Part shown: piece by piece, positions 45,244-55,892 of the stretch
Layout: the number at the start of each line of letters is the position of its first letter
Position numbering within the stretch: position 1 is the first letter of the stretch
Source: Polynucleobacter acidiphobus
Lineage (GTDB): Bacteria; Pseudomonadota; Gammaproteobacteria; Burkholderiales; Burkholderiaceae
Reading direction: 5' to 3'
NCBI RefSeq assembly: GCF_003065385.1
Contig: NZ_CP023277.1
Coordinates: forward strand, 326,044 to 390,043
DNA length: 64,000 nt
Position numbers and translations under genes: made by a program
Notes under the pieces: model-generated
Seen by the model: only the letters and a program-made list of their open reading frames with translations
What the model was told of the DNA's origin: nothing
The model's database searches: none

Positions 45244-48006
45244 ATGTCAGCACATCAATTACTCCTTGTCGACGGCTCAAGCTACCTCTACCGGGCCTTC
45301 CACGCCATGCCGGATTTACGAAATAGCGCTGGGGAGCCAACCGGGGCAATTTATGGCATGGTCAATATGATGCGACGCGCCCGTGCGGAAATTGGTGCTG
45401 ATCACATTGCCTGTGTGTTTGATGCAAAAGGCAAGACCTTCCGAGAGGATTTATATCCCGAGTACAAGGCGCATCGTTCTCCGATGCCTGAGGATCTGGT
45501 AGCTCAAATCGAGCCAATTCATGAGGTGGTGAAGGCGCTCGGATGGCCAGTTCTAATGATCTCTGGCGTCGAGGCTGATGATGTGATTGGCACGTTGGCC
45601 CGCCAAGCCGCTGAGATGGGCTGGTCAACCGTGATCTCCACGGGCGATAAAGATCTTGCGCAACTCGTGAATGACAAAGTGACTTTAGTGAACACCATGA
45701 CCAATGAGAAATTAGATCGGATGGGTGTGGTGGCTAAATTTGGAGTGCCACCGGAGCGCATTGTGGATTACCTAGCGATTATTGGCGACAGCGTAGATAA
45801 CGTTCCAGGGGTTCATAAAGCAGGGCCCAAAACTGCAAACAAATGGTTGGCTGAGTATGGTGATTTGGATCAACTCATTGCCCATGCGAGTGAAATTAAA
45901 GGAGTGGTGGGTGATAACTTACGAGCCAGTCTTGATTGGCTTCCCAAAGCGAGAGAGTTGCTCACGGTAAAACTCGATTGCGATCTCAATCCGCACATTG
46001 GCTCCTTACATGATTTGCACGCTAAACCCGAAGACCCAGGCCAACTAAGAGCACTCTTTGAGCGCTACGCATTTAAATCATGGTTGAAAGAACTAGACGC
46101 TAAGAGTGTATCCACTCCAACTTCGCAGGGCGCAAGGAATTATTCAGATACCCCAGTCTTCCAAGAGCCTCTTTCGCAGGAGTCTCAAACACCATCTAAA
46201 ACCGAGGTGGGCCGCGATTACACATGCGTGACAACGCAAGAAGTGTTTGAGCAATGGCTACAGAAAATTCAGCATGCCCCATTAACCTGCATTGATACCG
46301 AGACTACGAGTCTGGATGCCTTGCAAGCCGAGTTAGTGGGGATTTCCTTATCGGTTGAAGAGGGTAAAGCCTGTTACATCCCAGTTGCACACCGTACGGG
46401 CGAAGAGCAGTTGGAGCGCGATTGGGTACTCGCGCAACTCAAACCTTGGCTTGAAAATCCGCTAGCCAAAAAATTGGGCCAGAACCTTAAATACGATATG
46501 CACGTGTTTGGTAATTATCAGATTCAGGTGCAAGGCGTTGAGCACGATACCTTACTCGAATCCTATGTATTGGAGTCGCACCTCAGTCACAGCATGGACA
46601 ACTTAGCCCAGCGCCATTTGGGAATCAAGACCATTCAATACGAAGAGGTCTGTGGCAAGGGAGTCCATCAAATTGGCTTTGATCAGGTTGACCTTAAAAC
46701 CGCGACCGAGTACGCCGCTGAAGATGCCGACATCACCCTGCGTCTGCATCGCCATTTATGGCCGCAATTGGAACGCATGCCCGGCTTGCGGTACGTGTAT
46801 GAACAGATCGAAATGCCAGCGATGCGCGTCTTGGGAATCATGGAAAGTAATGGCATCACGATTGATCGCGAGAAGTTGGCGATTCAGGGGCAGGAGGTCG
46901 GAAAAAAACTCCTCATCCTCGAAAAGGAGATCCATCAACTGGCTGGTCAGCCATTTAATATTCAATCCCCCAAGCAGATCGGTGAAATTCTGTTTGGACA
47001 ACTGCAACTGCCTGTGGTCAAAAAAACCCCATCGGGAGGGCCATCCACCGACGAAGAGGTCTTACAAAAACTAGCCGAGGATTTTCCCTTGCCTGCGCGG
47101 ATTTTGGATTACCGCAGTCTGGCAAAGCTCATGTCGACCTATATTGAGAAGTTGCCGCGCATGATCAATCCCAAAACAGGACGCGTGCATACTAATTACG
47201 CCCAAGCCGTTGCGGTCACGGGGCGCCTAGCGTCAAATGATCCCAATTTGCAAAATATTCCAGTACGCACCGAAGAAGGTCGTCGGATTCGGGAGGCCTT
47301 TGTTCCTCAAGCAGGCTATCGCTTGGTCTCGGCCGATTACTCCCAAATTGAGCTGCGCATCATGGCGCACATTGCCGAGGATGAAAACTTATTAGCTGCA
47401 TTTAAAGCAGGCAAGGATATTCATCAAGCGACTGCCGCCGAGATCTTTGCGATTCCATTGGAGCAAGTGAGTTCAGAGCAACGGCGTTATGCCAAAGTGA
47501 TTAACTTTGGTCTCATCTATGGCATGAGCGCCTATGGGTTAGCGGGTAATTTAAAGATCGAGCGTGCTGCTGCTCAGCAGTACATTGCTAAATATTTTGA
47601 GCGTTATCCAGGCGTTGCTCAATATATGGAACGCACTCGAGAAGAGGCTCGTACTAATGGGTATGTAGAAACCGTATTTGGGCGACGCTTATGGTTACCG
47701 GACATCAAAGCCAATGGACCAAAACGGCAGGGAGCCGAGCGCGCGGCGATTAATGCGCCAATGCAAGGAACGGCCGCTGATCTTATTAAGTTGGCGATGG
47801 TCGCGGTGCAAAATTGGTTAGAACAAGAGCAACTGAAGACCCGTATGCTTTTACAAGTGCATGATGAACTCGTATTCGAAGCCCCCCCTGACGAGCTTGA
47901 GCATCTAAAATCATCTCTACCTCAACTGATGGGATCGATTGCCGAACTGAAGGTGCCTCTAATTGTGAGTATCGGAGTTGGCGATAATTGGGAAGAAGCG
48001 CATTAG
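45244..48006 (+). CDS. polA: DNA polymerase I
   Basis: 920 residues. 5' nuclease domain (1-290; LLLVDGSSYLYRAFHAM and metal-binding aspartates), 3'-5' exonuclease domain (about 325-510; ICIDTETTSL-type motif present as CIDTETTSLDAL), and family A polymerase domain (LVSADYSQIELRIMAHI motif A, RRYAKVINFGLIYGMS O helix, LQVHDELVFE motif C). All three look complete. Length is like E. coli Pol I (928). Confidence 0.97.
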   Translation: MSAHQLLLVDGSSYLYRAFHAMPDLRNSAGEPTGAIYGMVNMMRRARAEIGADHIACVFDAKGKTFREDLYPEYKAHRSPMPEDLVAQIEPIHEVVKALGWPVLMISGVEADDVIGTLARQAAEMGWSTVISTGDKDLAQLVNDKVTLVNTMTNEKLDRMGVVAKFGVPPERIVDYLAIIGDSVDNVPGVHKAGPKTANKWLAEYGDLDQLIAHASEIKGVVGDNLRASLDWLPKARELLTVKLDCDLNPHIGSLHDLHAKPEDPGQLRALFERYAFKSWLKELDAKSVSTPTSQGARNYSDTPVFQEPLSQESQTPSKTEVGRDYTCVTTQEVFEQWLQKIQHAPLTCIDTETTSLDALQAELVGISLSVEEGKACYIPVAHRTGEEQLERDWVLAQLKPWLENPLAKKLGQNLKYDMHVFGNYQIQVQGVEHDTLLESYVLESHLSHSMDNLAQRHLGIKTIQYEEVCGKGVHQIGFDQVDLKTATEYAAEDADITLRLHRHLWPQLERMPGLRYVYEQIEMPAMRVLGIMESNGITIDREKLAIQGQEVGKKLLILEKEIHQLAGQPFNIQSPKQIGEILFGQLQLPVVKKTPSGGPSTDEEVLQKLAEDFPLPARILDYRSLAKLMSTYIEKLPRMINPKTGRVHTNYAQAVAVTGRLASNDPNLQNIPVRTEEGRRIREAFVPQAGYRLVSADYSQIELRIMAHIAEDENLLAAFKAGKDIHQATAAEIFAIPLEQVSSEQRRYAKVINFGLIYGMSAYGLAGNLKIERAAAQQYIAKYFERYPGVAQYMERTREEARTNGYVETVFGRRLWLPDIKANGPKRQGAERAAINAPMQGTAADLIKLAMVAVQNWLEQEQLKTRMLLQVHDELVFEAPPDELEHLKSSLPQLMGSIAELKVPLIVSIGVGDNWEEAH

Positions 48007-48043
48007 CGCACGCGTTGTTGAAATCAAACTAGGAGACAAGACA

Positions 48044-48943
48044 ATGAGTAATGATCACAAGCAAAAGGATTCAGGTCGACGTGATTTCATGAAGACCTCA
48101 TTAAAAGCCTCAACCGCAACGGTGACTGCCGGAGCATTGGGGATTGGGTTTGTAGCCGCTTCGGATCCTGTTCTGGCCCAGGCGATTAAAACCGATTTCA
48201 CAGGCATTAAAGCGGGTGAGCAAGATATTCCAGTGGGCAGTTTTAATATGCCGGCTTATATCTCTCGTCCCGATAAAGCGAGCGGCCCGTTACCCATCGT
48301 GATTGTGGTGAGTGAGATTTTTGGTGTGCATGAGTACATTGCTGACACCACTCGGCGCTTTGCAAAGTTGGGTTATCTAGCGATTGCTCCTGAGTTCTTT
48401 ACTCGTGCAGGGGATCCTAATACCTTTGGAACTATTGCCGAGATTCAGAGCAATATTGTGGCCAAGACCCCTGATACTCAAGTATTGGGTGATCTAAAGG
48501 CTGCGATTGCCTGGGCTGGTAAAAATGGCGGCGATCTTAAAAAAGTAGGCGTAACTGGATTTTGCTGGGGTGGGCGCATTACTTGGCTTGCTGCAACGAT
48601 GCCCGAGGTGAAGGCAGGTGTTGCTTGGTACGGACGTCTGGTGGGTGATAAAACTGCTAATAACCCCAGACAACCGGTCGAGATTGCAGCCGATCTCAAA
48701 GCCCCGGTATTGGGCCTTTATGGTTCAGCCGATACCGGTATTCCACTCGATACCGTGGAGCAGATGAAAGCAGCGCTCGCTAAAGCAAGCTCCAATCCTG
48801 CTGCGAAAGCCTCCAAGTTCGAGATATATCCCGATGCGCCTCACGCCTTTCATGCGGACTACCGCAATACCTATCGCGAGGGTCCCGCAAAAGATGGCTG
48901 GGCAAAATGCTTAGCGTGGTTTAAGCAGTACGGCGTTTCTTAA
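48044..48943 (+). CDS. Dienelactone hydrolase family protein, Tat exported
   Basis: 299 residues from ATG 48044, which has an AGGAGA ribosome site; the open frame back to 47978 overlaps polA and lacks one. Twin-arginine signal with SGRRDFMKT, then a hydrophobic stretch to VLAQA. Alpha/beta hydrolase body with VSEIFGVHEYI, nucleophile Cys in GVTGFCWGGR as in dienelactone hydrolases, an Asp in YGSADTGIP and a His in PDAPHAFHAD. Its substrate is unknown. Confidence 0.9.
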   Translation: MSNDHKQKDSGRRDFMKTSLKASTATVTAGALGIGFVAASDPVLAQAIKTDFTGIKAGEQDIPVGSFNMPAYISRPDKASGPLPIVIVVSEIFGVHEYIADTTRRFAKLGYLAIAPEFFTRAGDPNTFGTIAEIQSNIVAKTPDTQVLGDLKAAIAWAGKNGGDLKKVGVTGFCWGGRITWLAATMPEVKAGVAWYGRLVGDKTANNPRQPVEIAADLKAPVLGLYGSADTGIPLDTVEQMKAALAKASSNPAAKASKFEIYPDAPHAFHADYRNTYREGPAKDGWAKCLAWFKQYGVS

Positions 48944-48964
48944 AAATCGATTGAATCGAGCGAG

Positions 48965-49753
48965 TTGCCTGTGGGTTTGAGCACACTTCAAATGATTGTT
49001 TTGGTCACCGCAGGAGCAGGGCTTGCGAGTGTGCTCGCTGCCGCCAGCCTTTCCTTAACCCTGCTCGCCAAGATCGTCAACAATATGGTGAGCCTCTCAG
49101 TCGGCATTTTGTTGGCCACCGCCTTTTTGCATTCTCTGCCTGAGGCATTTGAGATCCCGGGTGCGCAAGCCCATTATTTGTTTGCAACTCTGCTCGCTGG
49201 ATTACTGGGATTTTTTCTCTTAGAGAAAATCGCACTCCTACGTCATAGTCACCATCACGAAGGTGATGGACATGACCATCACCACGGCCACGATAAGGAA
49301 GAGGCTGGCAGTAGCGGTTGGCTGATTTTGGTGGGTGACAGTATTCATAATTTTGTGGATGGCGTATTGATTGCTGCCGCTTTTATGGTGGATGTGCAAA
49401 TCGGTATCTTTACTGCCTTAGCCATCATTGCGCATGAGATCCCCCAAGAGATTGGAGATTTCATCGTACTTCTCAATGCGGGCTTCTCTCGGGCACGCGC
49501 ACTGCTTTACAACGGGATTAGCGGTTTGATGGCAGTGGTTGGGGGTGTGCTGGCGTATTACTTTTTAGAACGGGCCACCCAAGTGATGCCCTATCTGCTG
49601 GTGATTGCATCGAGCAGCTTTATTTATATTGCGGTGAGTGATTTAATCCCGCAGATGCATCGGCGACCCCATTGGCAGGAGTCTGTCCGCCAGATTGTGT
49701 TGATCGCGATTGGAGTTGGAATTGTGGTTTTACTGACCGACCACAACCACTAA
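48965..49753 (+). CDS. ZIP-family metal transporter
   Basis: 262 residues, apparently from TTG 48965 or GTG 48971. About eight hydrophobic segments. A His/Asp-rich cytoplasmic loop (HSHHHEGDGHDHHHGHDKE) lies between segments 3 and 4. Helix 4 and 5 motifs are HNFVDGVLIAAA and HEIPQEIGDF, which carry the metal ligands of ZIP zinc and iron transporters. Probably imports zinc or another divalent metal. Confidence 0.9.
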   Translation: MPVGLSTLQMIVLVTAGAGLASVLAAASLSLTLLAKIVNNMVSLSVGILLATAFLHSLPEAFEIPGAQAHYLFATLLAGLLGFFLLEKIALLRHSHHHEGDGHDHHHGHDKEEAGSSGWLILVGDSIHNFVDGVLIAAAFMVDVQIGIFTALAIIAHEIPQEIGDFIVLLNAGFSRARALLYNGISGLMAVVGGVLAYYFLERATQVMPYLLVIASSSFIYIAVSDLIPQMHRRPHWQESVRQIVLIAIGVGIVVLLTDHNH

Positions 49754-49774
49754 TTTAAAGAGTACGAACTTTAC

Positions 49775-50608
49775 TTATCGCTCGATTGGACGGTTTGGAT
49801 CTGAGCACCACTCGCTCCAACTACCCACATGTAAGCGAGAGCCACTGAGGCCCGCTGCTTCCATCGCCAACAAATTATGGCAAGCACTCACTCCAGACCC
49901 ACACGAATGAATAATCGTTCCTGGTTTTTGCTGACCAATCAGGAGAACAAATTCTTTATAGAGTTGCTCTGGTGATTTAAATTTACCCGAGACCAAATTC
50001 TCTTTAAAGCAGCGATTGGTTGCTCCGGGAATATGACCACCGACTGGATCTAAAGTTTCGTTCTCGCCGCGAAAGCGATCTGGCGTGCGCGCATCAATCA
50101 CCATTTTGCGAGCATCGGCTTGGACGTTTTGCTCCATCTCATCAATGGTGACCACTCCCTGGTAGGGATAGGCCTCTGGCGTAGCGGTTAATGGAGTGGG
50201 CTCACGACCCGTATGACCAATACTGCCGTTCCAGGCATCTAAGCCGCCATCAAGTACTTGAACCGAGGCATGGCCAATTGAGCGCAGCATCCACCATAAG
50301 CGGCTTGCAAAGGTGCCGCCATGGCTATCGTAGGCGACCACATGCGTGTGATTGGCAATTCCAAGACGTTGACGCGTTTTTGCCCAAGCCTCAGGGCTTG
50401 GGAGCGGATGCCGACCATTCTTCCCCGTTTTAGGACCTGATAAATCTTTATCGACATTGACATAAATGGCACCAGTGATGTGGGCATTTTTGTACATTTC
50501 ATAGCCGGCGTTGGCGTTGGTGAGATCAAAGCGGCAGTCGCAAATCAAGACATCACTACCTTCATTGATGAGTTCTTCCAATTGATTTGCGGTAATGATG
50601 GGATTCAT
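49775..50608 (-). CDS. Sulfurtransferase, mercaptopyruvate/thiosulfate type
   Basis: 277 residues with two rhodanese domains. The active-site loop CGSGVSAC lies in the C-terminal domain; a CG[S/T]GVxA loop is typical of 3-mercaptopyruvate sulfurtransferases, although thiosulfate sulfurtransferase remains possible. The N-terminal rhodanese domain lacks a catalytic Cys, as usual. The ribosome site AGGAGG precedes the ATG. It lies about 20 bp downstream of the Rieske oxygenase gene on the same strand. Confidence 0.9.
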   Translation of the reverse strand: MNPIITANQLEELINEGSDVLICDCRFDLTNANAGYEMYKNAHITGAIYVNVDKDLSGPKTGKNGRHPLPSPEAWAKTRQRLGIANHTHVVAYDSHGGTFASRLWWMLRSIGHASVQVLDGGLDAWNGSIGHTGREPTPLTATPEAYPYQGVVTIDEMEQNVQADARKMVIDARTPDRFRGENETLDPVGGHIPGATNRCFKENLVSGKFKSPEQLYKEFVLLIGQQKPGTIIHSCGSGVSACHNLLAMEAAGLSGSRLHVGSWSEWCSDPNRPIER

Positions 50609-50631
50609 ATGTCCTCCTGGGTGAATATCAA

Positions 50632-51738
50632 TTAGTAGTTCATTTCACGACGATACCATTCGTGGAAGTGTTGCATACCATCTTCCATAGGGCTTTGATA
50701 GGGGCCAACTTCGTTCTGACCGCGAGCGAGTAGTGCCGCACGACCTGCATCCATACGCTCAGCAATTTCGTCATCCTCAATGCAGGTTTCCATATAGGCT
50801 GCGCGCTCAGCCTCAATAAACTCGCGCTCAAAAAGAGTAATTTCTTCAGGGTAATAAAACTCGACGATATTGCGGGTCTTATTTGGGGCAATCGGGTGCA
50901 GTGTTGAAATGCAGAGCACGCCTGGATACCACTCGACCATCACATTGGGGTAGTAAGTGAGCCAAATCGCACCATGCTTAGGCATTTGCCCTTGGTGGTG
51001 ACGTAAAACCGCGTCATGCCAGGCGCGATAGGTTGCTGTACCAGGCTTGCTTAGTTCTTTATGAATACCGACGGTCTGCACGCTGTGCCAGTCGCCAAAC
51101 TCCCAGCGCAAATCGTCGCAGGATACAAATTTCCCAAGACCTGGATGAAAGGGCACCACGTGATAGTCCTCCAGATACACCTCAATAAAGGTCTTCCAGT
51201 TGTAGTTGCACTCGTGCACCTCAACGTGGTCGAGCATATATCCCGAGAAATCTAAATCGCGTCCAACAGAAAGTTGACCTAGGTCTGCTTGGACATCGCG
51301 AGGACCCTCAAATAGGAGACCTTGCCAGTTTTGCAGGGGCGATTTGCCAAGATTTAAACAGGGCTTATCGCCAAAATGCGGAGCGCCCAGCAACTGACCT
51401 TCTAGATCATAGGTCCAGCGATGCAGAGGACAAACGATGTTGTCGACCTTACCGCTACCATTGAGCATCAAGGCTTGGCGATGGCGGCAGACGTTCGATA
51501 GCAGTTCCACGCCATTGGGGCCCTCATGATTGCGAACTAGGATGCGCCCCTCATTTTCAGCAAGGAGGGTTCGATACGAACCAGTCTCAGGAACCATGAG
51601 CTCATGGCCGACGTAGCCAGGCCCTTGCTGAAACAGCAGTTGCAGTTCACGTTGAAATAAATCAACGTCAAAATATGCCGAAACCGGCAGTTGTAAATTG
51701 GACGGCGCAAGAAATTGCGCGGTAGCCAGATTAGTCAT
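50632..51738 (-). CDS. Rieske aromatic ring-hydroxylating oxygenase, alpha subunit type
   Basis: 368 residues from ATG 51738 with a GGGGAGA ribosome site (a GTG three codons upstream is also open). The Rieske [2Fe-2S] motif is CRHRQ with CPLHRW downstream. The catalytic-iron region is visible in EVYLEDYHVVPFHPGLG with two His, followed by an acidic residue further on. No beta subunit, reductase or ferredoxin gene is adjacent, so the substrate and electron donors are unknown. Confidence 0.9.
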   Translation of the reverse strand: MTNLATAQFLAPSNLQLPVSAYFDVDLFQRELQLLFQQGPGYVGHELMVPETGSYRTLLAENEGRILVRNHEGPNGVELLSNVCRHRQALMLNGSGKVDNIVCPLHRWTYDLEGQLLGAPHFGDKPCLNLGKSPLQNWQGLLFEGPRDVQADLGQLSVGRDLDFSGYMLDHVEVHECNYNWKTFIEVYLEDYHVVPFHPGLGKFVSCDDLRWEFGDWHSVQTVGIHKELSKPGTATYRAWHDAVLRHHQGQMPKHGAIWLTYYPNVMVEWYPGVLCISTLHPIAPNKTRNIVEFYYPEEITLFEREFIEAERAAYMETCIEDDEIAERMDAGRAALLARGQNEVGPYQSPMEDGMQHFHEWYRREMNY

Positions 51739-51930
51739 TCTCCCCACCCCCGAAAAAGTCAGCCGAAGCTAAGCGGAACAACCAATCCAACCATCGACAT
51801 GTCGATATTGGAAAGGAAGGGGGATTATACCCACGGGAGACTATTTTGGAAGGACTCTATTAAAAGGGCCTTAGGGCAAATCCAGGATCCTTAAAAGGGT
51901 GGTAACCCAATTCAGTATTAAGATGACGAA

Positions 51931-52158
51931 ATGGCTAGTAAGAAAACCACCTCGGCTTCGCCCGAATCCACCATTGACCCCCAAATGCGCTATGAGGCAG
52001 CCCTCAAGGAGCTGGAGTCCTTGGTGATGGCGATGGAGTCTGGCAAGCTTTCCTTAGAGGAGACCTTGGCCGCCTATCAGCGCGGTGCTGCTTTACTCAA
52101 ACACTGTCAAGGTGTTTTGGCTCAGGTCGAGCAACAAGTTAAAGTGATCGAGAGTTAA
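51931..52158 (+). CDS. xseB: Exodeoxyribonuclease VII small subunit
   Basis: 75 residues. Partner of XseA in single-strand DNA degradation. The helical YEAALKELESLVMAMESGKLSLEETLAAYQRG is the family signature (split over residues about 24-55). It starts the xseB-ispA-dxs operon, a gene order widely conserved in proteobacteria. The upstream 51748-51930 region holds no gene that I recognise. Confidence 0.94.
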   Translation: MASKKTTSASPESTIDPQMRYEAALKELESLVMAMESGKLSLEETLAAYQRGAALLKHCQGVLAQVEQQVKVIES

Positions 52159-52177
52159 GTCGATTAACGCTGCATCG

Positions 52178-53086
52178 ATGAGCTCATTTTCATTCGAGGC
52201 GTGGTTGGCCTCCCAATCGCAGCGAGCAGAAAGCGCGCTCCTTCAGTACCTCGATCCCGATACTGCGTTGCCCCAGCATTTGCATACCGCGATGCGCTAT
52301 GCCGTTCTTGGTGGCGGCAAACGAATTCGTCCCTTATTGGTATTTGCTGCCAGTGAGTTGGGATCAGTTGATCGTGTGGATGCATCGCTTGTAAATCGCG
52401 CTGCCAGTGCGATTGAGATGATTCATACTTATTCACTCGTGCACGATGATTTACCATGCATGGACGATGATGATTTGCGCCGTGGACGTCCCACGGTGCA
52501 TAAAGCCTTTGATGAGGCAACCGCTTTGCTGGTGGGGGATGCCTTACAAACCCGTGCCTTTGAAGTTCTGTCTCATCCAATTAGCGTGGATCCTCAGATT
52601 AGTCTTGCCCAGTTACGCATGATTGAATCATTGGCGTATGCCTCGGGCTCAAAAGGCATGGCAGGTGGTCAAGCGATTGATCTTCAAAATGTGGGCAAGA
52701 AAATGGATTTGCCAGCTTTGGAAGAAATGCACGCCATGAAAACAGGCGCTCTTCTAATTTGCGCCGTACAGCTGGGTGGGATTGGTGCTCAATTACCACC
52801 GGCTTCCATGGCTTTGCTGAATACCTATGCCAAAGCTCTTGGCTTGGCGTTTCAGGTGGTGGACGATATTTTGGATGCCACTGCCGATAGCGCGACGCTT
52901 GGGAAAACAGCGGGCAAGGATGCGGCGCAAGACAAGCCTACCTATGTGACCCTGAAGGGTTTAGACTATGCAAACAAACTAGCTACAGAATTAAAGGGGA
53001 GAGCGTTAGACAGCCTTAGTGAGTTTGGGCCGCAGGCAGAGGCCTTGCGCCATTTGGCTCATTTGGTTGTCGATCGCAAAAAATAG
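52178..53086 (+). CDS. ispA: Farnesyl diphosphate synthase
   Basis: 302 residues. Condenses IPP with DMAPP and geranyl diphosphate to give farnesyl diphosphate, for quinone and undecaprenyl synthesis. First aspartate-rich motif in [14 protein letters not shown] and second in VVDDILDAT. Normal length. It lies 19 bp downstream of xseB; dxs starts 1 bp after its stop. Confidence 0.95.
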   Translation: MSSFSFEAWLASQSQRAESALLQYLDPDTALPQHLHTAMRYAVLGGGKRIRPLLVFAASELGSVDRVDASLVNRAASAIEMIHTYSLVHDDLPCMDDDDLRRGRPTVHKAFDEATALLVGDALQTRAFEVLSHPISVDPQISLAQLRMIESLAYASGSKGMAGGQAIDLQNVGKKMDLPALEEMHAMKTGALLICAVQLGGIGAQLPPASMALLNTYAKALGLAFQVVDDILDATADSATLGKTAGKDAAQDKPTYVTLKGLDYANKLATELKGRALDSLSEFGPQAEALRHLAHLVVDRKK

Positions 53087-53087
53087 T

Positions 53088-55010
53088 ATGTTGCACTCGA
53101 TGAATGACCCGCGCGATTTGCGCAAATTGACGCGTGAAGAGTTACCGGCCTTAGCCGATGAGCTGCGGCAATACATTGTGGACTCCGTATCGAAAACGGG
53201 TGGGCACTTGTCTTCCAATTTAGGAACGGTTGAGTTATCGATTGCACTTCACTATGTATTTGATACACCGCACGATCGGATCGTGTGGGATGTGGGTCAT
53301 CAAAGTTATCCGCATAAGATTTTGACTGGACGTCGCGATCAGATGCATTCCTTACGGCAATTTGGGGGATTGTCAGGATTTCCAAGACGCTCTGAGAGTG
53401 AGTACGACACCTTCGGTACCGCACATTCCTCTACCAGCATCTCTGCAGCGATGGGAATGGCACGGGCTGCGCAAACCAAGGGAGAGGATCGGGTGGCAGT
53501 TGCTGTGATCGGGGATGGCGCCATGAGTGCGGGTATGGCCTTTGAAGCCATGAACAATGCAGGTGTCTACGAGAACATGCCGCTCGTGGTGATTCTGAAT
53601 GACAACGACATGTCAATTTCACCAGCGGTTGGGGCGCTTAATCGCTACTTGGCACGCTTACTTAGCGGCAATATTTATTCTGCGACCAAAAAAGGAATTG
53701 ATTCAGTTCTGTCCTCGATGGCTCCGCCCTTACGGGAGTTTGCCAAGCGCCTTGAAGATCATGCCAAGGGTTTTGTATCACCATCGACCATCTTTGAGGA
53801 GTTCGGGTTTACGTACTTTGGCCCAATCGATGGGCATGATTTGGATACCTTAATTCCGATGATGCAAAACGTTCGCCGCTTAGCCAAAGAAGGCAACGGC
53901 CCTCAGTTCTTGCACGTCATTACTCGCAAAGGCCAAGGTTATATGTTGGCTGAAGCGGATCCCATTTTGTATCACGGTCCCGGTAAATTTAATCCTCAGG
54001 AAGGCATTAAATCGAGTGGCGCCAGTAAAAAAACATTTACCCAGGTATTTGGGGAGTGGTTATGCGATATGGCGCAAGCCGATCCAAAGTTGGTCGGTAT
54101 CACACCTGCGATGCGCGAAGGCTCCGGATTAGTGGGGTTTGAAAAGCGTTTTCCCGATCGTTACTATGATGTGGGGATTGCCGAGCAACACTCGGTTACC
54201 TTTGCAGCTGGCATGGCCTGCGAAGGGATGAAACCCGTTGTTGCTATTTATTCCACCTTCTTGCAGCGTGCCTACGATCAATTGATTCATGATGTGGCCT
54301 TGCAAGATTTACCGATTGTGTTTGCAATTGATCGCGCTGGCTTGGTAGGCGCCGATGGTGCGACTCATGCCGGGGCATACGACATTGCCTATTTGCGCTG
54401 CATTCCCAATATGCTAATCATGACCCCAGCCGATGAGGCGGAGTGCCGTGATTTATTGACAACGGCCTATCATCAAAATCACCCCACAGCGGTTCGTTAT
54501 CCACGGGGTGCTGGCATTGGCAATCTGCCATCCAAAGAGTTGCGCACCTTACCACTCGGTCGCGGTGAGATTAGGCGGGAGGCACAAACGACCGGTAAGC
54601 GCCTAGCCATTCTTGCATTTGGAACATTGCTATATCCAGCACTTGATGTTGCGCAGAAGCTTGATGCTACGGTCGTCAATATGCGCTTTGTGAAGCCGCT
54701 TGATATTGACTTGATTCAGACGCTTGCCCGCAATCATGATTACTTTGTAACGGTTGAGGATGGTTGTGTTCAAGGTGGCGCAGGAAGTGCCTGTATGGAA
54801 GCCATGAACCTCTTGGGAATCACTAAACCACTATTAGCTTTGGGCTTGCCAGACGCCTTCATTGAGCACGGGGATTACAACTTGCTGATGGCGCAATGTG
54901 GACTGGATGCCGCCGGAATAGAAGCCTCGATTCTTGGACGTTTCCCGGATTTGGGTACTGCGCCACTGAACCTCAAGACCCCATCGGATCAGGTCCCCGT
55001 CGGTAAATAA
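53088..55010 (+). CDS. dxs: 1-deoxy-D-xylulose-5-phosphate synthase
   Basis: 640 residues from ATG 53088, with ATG 53100 possible; an upstream extension would run through ispA. First enzyme of the MEP isoprenoid pathway; thiamine diphosphate-dependent. [22 protein letters not shown] contains the ThDP/Mg motif; [15 protein letters not shown] and RYPRGAG also match. Supplies IPP for the ispA product in the same operon. Confidence 0.96.
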   Translation: MLHSMNDPRDLRKLTREELPALADELRQYIVDSVSKTGGHLSSNLGTVELSIALHYVFDTPHDRIVWDVGHQSYPHKILTGRRDQMHSLRQFGGLSGFPRRSESEYDTFGTAHSSTSISAAMGMARAAQTKGEDRVAVAVIGDGAMSAGMAFEAMNNAGVYENMPLVVILNDNDMSISPAVGALNRYLARLLSGNIYSATKKGIDSVLSSMAPPLREFAKRLEDHAKGFVSPSTIFEEFGFTYFGPIDGHDLDTLIPMMQNVRRLAKEGNGPQFLHVITRKGQGYMLAEADPILYHGPGKFNPQEGIKSSGASKKTFTQVFGEWLCDMAQADPKLVGITPAMREGSGLVGFEKRFPDRYYDVGIAEQHSVTFAAGMACEGMKPVVAIYSTFLQRAYDQLIHDVALQDLPIVFAIDRAGLVGADGATHAGAYDIAYLRCIPNMLIMTPADEAECRDLLTTAYHQNHPTAVRYPRGAGIGNLPSKELRTLPLGRGEIRREAQTTGKRLAILAFGTLLYPALDVAQKLDATVVNMRFVKPLDIDLIQTLARNHDYFVTVEDGCVQGGAGSACMEAMNLLGITKPLLALGLPDAFIEHGDYNLLMAQCGLDAAGIEASILGRFPDLGTAPLNLKTPSDQVPVGK

Positions 55011-55067
55011 TGCATCTCTAAAAGCGCTCATTGAACCGGTTGGGTTATTTTGAGCGAAAATGATGAT

Positions 55068-55892
55068 ATGAATGACCTCAATACCAGCTTTCTCAACACC
55101 AAAGCATTGCCTGATGTGCAAGGCAGTGACGATGCGCGATCACTAGCGATTGAGCGTGTTGGGATTCGGGGTATCAAGCACCCCATTCAGGTTCAAAGCG
55201 GCTCCGGTTCATTTCCAACGGTCGCTCGTTTTGAGATGGACGTGGCATTACCTGCCGATCAAAAGGGTACGCATATGTCGCGCTTTGTGCAGTTACTGCA
55301 AGAGCAACATGGCAAATATGATGGCTTGGCAATTGTGCAAATGGCCAAAAACATGCTGCCTCTCCTGCACGCTAAGCAAGGCCGTATTCAAATGCAATAC
55401 ACCCACTTTGTCAAAAAAAGTGCCCCAATCTCCGCAGTTGAGAGTTGGATGGATTACGAGGTAACGTATCTGGTTGAGGCAAAAGAAGGTTCCGATCAAA
55501 CGATTGAGGCTGATCTTTATTTAAAGGCCATCGTGCCGGTGATGAGCTTATGCCCTTGTTCTAAAGAGATCTCGGAGTATGGCGCTCATAATCAGCGTTC
55601 GCATGTCACGATTTTGGTCAAGCTGGATGCCGATGCTAATCTTGGTGTGGAAGAGGTGTTACGCATTGCTGAAACAGAAGCGTCTAGCGAGTTATGGGCT
55701 ATTTTGAAGCGCCCTGATGAGAAATGGGTCACAGAGCATGCCTATGAGAATCCGAAATTTGTGGAGGATCTGGTACGGGATGTCGCCACTCGCCTAAAGC
55801 ATGATCAGCGTATTCTGTCGTTGACAGTGGAAGCAGAGAACTTTGAGTCCATCCATAACCACAGCGCGTTTGCCCGCATTAGTCTTCCCTAG
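55068..55892 (+). CDS. folE2: GTP cyclohydrolase FolE2
   Basis: 274 residues from ATG 55068 (a TTG at 55050 is also open). Type IB GTP cyclohydrolase, making dihydroneopterin triphosphate for folate and queuosine. [10 protein letters not shown] at the N-terminus, [22 protein letters not shown] with the metal-binding Cys, and the C-terminal [14 protein letters not shown] match the family. The last 4 bp overlap the convergent tsaD gene. Confidence 0.94.
   Translation: MNDLNTSFLNTKALPDVQGSDDARSLAIERVGIRGIKHPIQVQSGSGSFPTVARFEMDVALPADQKGTHMSRFVQLLQEQHGKYDGLAIVQMAKNMLPLLHAKQGRIQMQYTHFVKKSAPISAVESWMDYEVTYLVEAKEGSDQTIEADLYLKAIVPVMSLCPCSKEISEYGAHNQRSHVTILVKLDADANLGVEEVLRIAETEASSELWAILKRPDEKWVTEHAYENPKFVEDLVRDVATRLKHDQRILSLTVEAENFESIHNHSAFARISLP

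Noticed and set aside
53019-53087. Longer dxs N-terminus
   Set aside because: The extra codons lie in ispA and do not resemble Dxs; ATG 53088 follows the ispA stop.
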